A stretch of DNA of 7,414 nt from an uncultured Eubacteriales bacterium (GTDB taxonomy: Bacteria > Bacillota_A > Clostridia > Christensenellales > Aristaeellaceae), in the NCBI GenBank assembly GCA_900313545.1, contig OMRS01000229.1, positions 1 through 7,414 on the forward strand. Reading direction: 5' to 3'. Below are positions 5,366 through 7,414 of this stretch, piece by piece. The notes below the pieces were generated by a model, which saw only the letters and a program-made list of their open reading frames with translations, was not told where the DNA came from and ran no database searches. How positions within the stretch are numbered: the first letter of the stretch is position 1; every line of letters starts with the position of its first letter. Both the position numbers and the translations under genes were made by a program.

Positions 5366-6214
5366 ATGCAGAACAACTCTCAACTGGCGTCCCCGACGCT
5401 GTTTGACCGGATCTTCAAGCCGGAGAAAATCACCCTTTCCAACGGCCACGAGGTGCTGCGTCCCCGCAGCCGTACGCCCCTGATCGCCCTGCTCACGCTG
5501 CTGGCCCTGATTCTGTCCATTCGCGTGACGAATTTTGACATGTCCATCATCTTCAAGCGCGGCGCTCAGCTGACCAAGATTCTCTCCCAGATCTTTTCCC
5601 CTGACCCCAAGTATTTTGCCAAGGTCATCGATCCCCTCTTTGACACCATCAAGATGAGCATTCTGGGCTCCTTCATCGGCTGCGTGCTGGCGCTGCCCTT
5701 TGCCGTGGCCGCCTCCTCCAACATCAACCACAACCGGTTCCTGCTGGCCTTCCTTCGGCTGGTTCTCAGCATCGTGCGGACCCTGCCCACCCTGGTCATC
5801 GCCTCCATCAGCGCGCTGGTCTTTGGACTGGGCGCCTTTGCGGGTACCGTGGCCATCGTCGTCTTCACCTTCGGCGTGGTCTCCAAGATGCTCTATGAAT
5901 CCATCGAAACGGTGAACATGGGCGCCTTTGAGGCGCTCGAATCCGCCGGCGCCAACAAGTTCCGCGCCTTCTGGAGCGCCGTCTTCCCCCAGATTCTGCC
6001 CACCTATCTGTCCCATTGTCTCTACAGCTTTGAGATGAATGTCCGCGCCGCGTCCATTCTCGGTTACGTGGGTGCCGGCGGTCTGGGAATCCTGATCGAT
6101 GAGCGCATCGGTTGGAGAGATTACAACGGTCTGGGCACAGTGCTTCTGACCCTGTTCCTGGCTGTGTTCATCATCGAACAACTGAGCAATTTCCTGCGCT
6201 CCAGACTCAGCTGA
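5366..6214 (+). CDS. phnE: Phosphonate-type ABC transporter permease 1 (PhnE)
   Basis: This 282-residue membrane protein forms half of the import channel with the next gene's product. After a cytosolic N-terminal stretch, hydrophobic segments lie at about 38-52, 97-117, 125-155, 157-177 and 255-277. The EAA loop that docks onto PhnC is EALESAGANKFRAFWSAVFP from residue 189, ending QILP at 209-212. The conserved GYVGAGGLG follows it. GAGAGG just upstream of the ATG supports the start, and the gene begins ten bases after phnC ends, so they should be translated from one mRNA. Its N-terminal part (about residues 1-37) is longer than that of the second permease. Two separate, diverged PhnE proteins encoded side by side are common in Gram-positive phosphonate-type importers. 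Confidence 0.92.
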   Translation: MQNNSQLASPTLFDRIFKPEKITLSNGHEVLRPRSRTPLIALLTLLALILSIRVTNFDMSIIFKRGAQLTKILSQIFSPDPKYFAKVIDPLFDTIKMSILGSFIGCVLALPFAVAASSNINHNRFLLAFLRLVLSIVRTLPTLVIASISALVFGLGAFAGTVAIVVFTFGVVSKMLYESIETVNMGAFEALESAGANKFRAFWSAVFPQILPTYLSHCLYSFEMNVRAASILGYVGAGGLGILIDERIGWRDYNGLGTVLLTLFLAVFIIEQLSNFLRSRLS

Positions 6215-6224
6215 GGAGGTCCAC

Positions 6225-7043
6225 ATGCAGTATTCTCAAACCGTTCTTGAAAAATACCAGTCCCGTCCGCGGTACTGGTGGATCTATACCCTCACGGTCC
6301 TGATCCTCGTGCTGCTGCTGGGCTGGTCCAGCACCAGCATCAACCTGCAGAGCATCACCACAAAGGGCGCCGAGGTGGCCTCCGGCATTTTCCTGGGCCT
6401 CATCCGTCCCAATGTGGACATGCTCCTCTCCACGGCCAAGGACGGCGTTCCCTATCTCCTCATGGAAACCGTCTGTATTGCCATTCTGGGCACCATCATC
6501 GGCGGCATCCTGGCCCTGCCCATCAGCTTTCTGGCCAGCCGCAAGATCATGCCCGCCCCCGTTGCCGTGATCTTCAATGCCCTGATTCTGCTCATCCGGA
6601 CCCTGCCCTCCATCGTCTGGGCCCTGGTCTGGATCCGGGTCACCGGTCCCGGCCCCTTCTGCGGCGTGGTCACCCAGAGCATCTGCTCCATCGGCATGAT
6701 CTCCAAGATGTACATGACCGCCATCGAGGATCTGGACACCAATATTCTGGAATCCCTGGATGCCAGCGGCTGCACCACCTTCCAGAAGGTGCGCTACGGG
6801 ATCATCCCCCAGCTCATGCCCAACATCATCTCCACCATCATCTATCGTTTCGATATCAACATCAAGGATGCCACCACCCTGGGCATCGTGGGTGCCGGCG
6901 GTATCGGCGCGGCCCTGATCCAGTGCATCAATTCCCGCCGCTGGTCCATGGTGGGCTCCTTCATCTTCGCCATGATCCTTCTGATGCTGGTGATCGAGTT
7001 CTTCTCCACCCGCATTCGTTCCAAACTCGCCCGCGGGGAATAA
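6225..7043 (+). CDS. phnE: Phosphonate-type ABC transporter permease 2 (PhnE)
   Basis: This 272-residue protein is the second half of the channel. A hydrophobic first segment lies at about 18-34, several further segments follow (for example around METVCIAILGTIIGGILALP), and the last is near SFIFAMILLMLVIEF. The EAA loop is ESLDASGCTTFQKVRYGIIP from residue 176, ending QLMP at 196-199, and GIVGAGGIG follows, parallel to GYVGAGGLG in the first permease. The two are clearly paralogues but differ enough to suggest a heterodimer. A strong GAGGAGGT lies four bases before the ATG, ten bases after the first permease's stop. A terminator follows directly. Confidence 0.92.
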   Translation: MQYSQTVLEKYQSRPRYWWIYTLTVLILVLLLGWSSTSINLQSITTKGAEVASGIFLGLIRPNVDMLLSTAKDGVPYLLMETVCIAILGTIIGGILALPISFLASRKIMPAPVAVIFNALILLIRTLPSIVWALVWIRVTGPGPFCGVVTQSICSIGMISKMYMTAIEDLDTNILESLDASGCTTFQKVRYGIIPQLMPNIISTIIYRFDINIKDATTLGIVGAGGIGAALIQCINSRRWSMVGSFIFAMILLMLVIEFFSTRIRSKLARGE

Positions 7044-7047
7044 TCAG

Positions 7048-7077
7048 AAAAGCGGCGGCATCAGCCGTCGCTTTTTT
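7048..7077 (+). terminator. Intrinsic terminator after the second permease gene
   Basis: AGCGGCGGC (7051-7059) pairs with GCCGTCGCT (7064-7072) with one G-T pair and a four-base loop; flanking A's and six T's (7072-7077) extend it. It ends 20 bases before the next gene's ATG. With so little room for a promoter in between, it probably acts as a partial terminator with readthrough into the phosphoesterase gene. Confidence 0.85.
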
Positions 7078-7083
7078 ATGAGG

Positions 7084-7097
7084 GAAAGGAAACTTTC
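7084..7097 (+). promoter_or_regulatory. Ribosome binding site of the phosphoesterase, inside a small hairpin
   Basis: GAAAGGA (7084-7090) is the ribosome site, seven bases before the ATG at 7098. The same bases can form a five-pair stem, GAAAG (7084-7088) with CTTTC (7093-7097), capped by a GAAA loop of the stable GNRA type. The stem is weak, so any effect on translation would be modest. Confidence 0.6.
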
Positions 7098-7414
7098 ATG
7101 AGAGAATTTCATATTCGCTACACCAGCGATGTCCACGGATACCTTCTGCCCACCACCTTCCTGGACAAGGTGGAGCGCCCCACCGGCCTGTTTTCCCTGT
7201 ACCGGGAATTTGCGCAGGACGGCAATACCCTGATCCTGGACGGGGGAGACAGCCTCCAGGGGTCCCCCCTGACCAATTTTCTCTACCGCACGCCGCCGGA
7301 GGACATCCGCGCCCTCATGCCCCCCGACGCGCCCTGCGCCCATCCCATCGCCGCCGCCATGAACCTGTGCGGCTATCAGTACATCACCCTGGGCAATCAC
7401 GATTTCAATCACGG
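7098..7414 (+). CDS. Metallophosphoesterase / 5'-nucleotidase-type enzyme, 3' end cut by window
   Basis: This is the start (105 codons) of a two-metal phosphoesterase of the UshA/5'-nucleotidase/2',3'-cyclic phosphodiesterase type. Visible metal-binding residues are Asp11 and His13 in TSDVHGYLLPT, Asp51 in LILDGGDSLQGSP, and Asn100-His101 in LGNHDFNH. These are the first three blocks of the family in the right order and spacing. The protein begins directly with the first beta strand (MREFHIRYTSDVHG) and has no signal peptide, so it is probably cytosolic, unlike classic secreted UshA. It would release phosphate from a nucleotide or other ester. It sits 54 bases after the second permease gene, behind a terminator, in the same orientation. 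This suggests that it processes what the transporter imports, which is inference. The C-terminal substrate-binding domain lies outside the window. Confidence 0.88.
   Translation, partial: MREFHIRYTSDVHGYLLPTTFLDKVERPTGLFSLYREFAQDGNTLILDGGDSLQGSPLTNFLYRTPPEDIRALMPPDAPCAHPIAAAMNLCGYQYITLGNHDFNH

Noticed and set aside
4537..5376. Minus-strand open frame (279 codons) opposite phnC
   Set aside because: Same codon-bias effect; phnC on the plus strand has every ABC ATPase motif.
5195..6226. Minus-strand open frame (343 codons) opposite the first permease
   Set aside because: Gly/Gln/Asp-rich translation without recognisable features; the plus strand encodes a clear PhnE permease.
6278..7081. Plus-strand frame (267 codons) overlapping the second permease
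   Set aside because: Its His/Pro/Gln-rich translation is typical of an out-of-frame reading of GC-rich DNA; the permease frame has transmembrane segments and the EAA loop.
1..7414. CRISPR array, tRNA or rRNA genes, and attachment sites
   Set aside because: No regularly spaced direct repeats, tRNA-like cloverleaf sequences or rRNA segments were seen when reading both strands by eye.

Overview
The window looks like chromosomal DNA of a GC-rich member of the Firmicutes/Clostridia. Evidence for this is strong AG-rich ribosome binding sites, short intergenic gaps, intrinsic terminators with T-runs, a Gram-positive style phosphonate-type ABC operon with two permeases, and coding strongly biased to C/G in third positions. 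A non-lipidated signal peptide on the binding protein would fit some gut/rumen Clostridia such as Christensenellales-like lineages, but that placement is inference only.

Layout. (1) Positions 1-860, minus strand: the 5' 286 codons of an RsmB/RsmF (NOL1/NOP2/Sun) RNA cytosine-C5 methyltransferase, cut by the window edge. Its probable promoter lies next to a perfect 36-bp palindrome (893-928). (2) About 1075-2951: an AT-richer insertion-sequence-like block with one 606-aa DDE transposase of the IS4 superfamily (IS1634-like), its own promoter, and weak candidate terminal inverted repeats. Its C-terminal catalytic motif is unusual: the expected Glu is Lys and the expected Lys is Glu. (3) 2952-3343: GC-rich DNA with no credible gene, holding a few short inverted repeats. 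(4) 3433-7043: a phosphonate-type ABC import operon in the order binding protein (phnD), ATPase (phnC), permease, permease (phnE1, phnE2). A strong intrinsic terminator separates phnD from the other three. (5) After a second terminator, from 7098 to the window end: the start of a metallophosphoesterase/5'-nucleotidase-type enzyme without a signal peptide.

How the genes work together. PhnD should capture a phosphonate, phosphite or phosphate-ester-like ligand outside the membrane, the two PhnE subunits form the channel, and PhnC drives import. No C-P lyase or phosphonatase gene is visible. The next gene is instead a probably cytosolic phosphoesterase, so the imported compound may be a phosphate ester or nucleotide-like molecule rather than a true phosphonate. 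The phnD/phnC terminator would let binding protein be made in excess over the membrane complex. I found no clearly new biological system. The observations most worth checking are the 36-bp palindrome, the altered transposase motif, and the transporter plus cytosolic phosphoesterase pairing.
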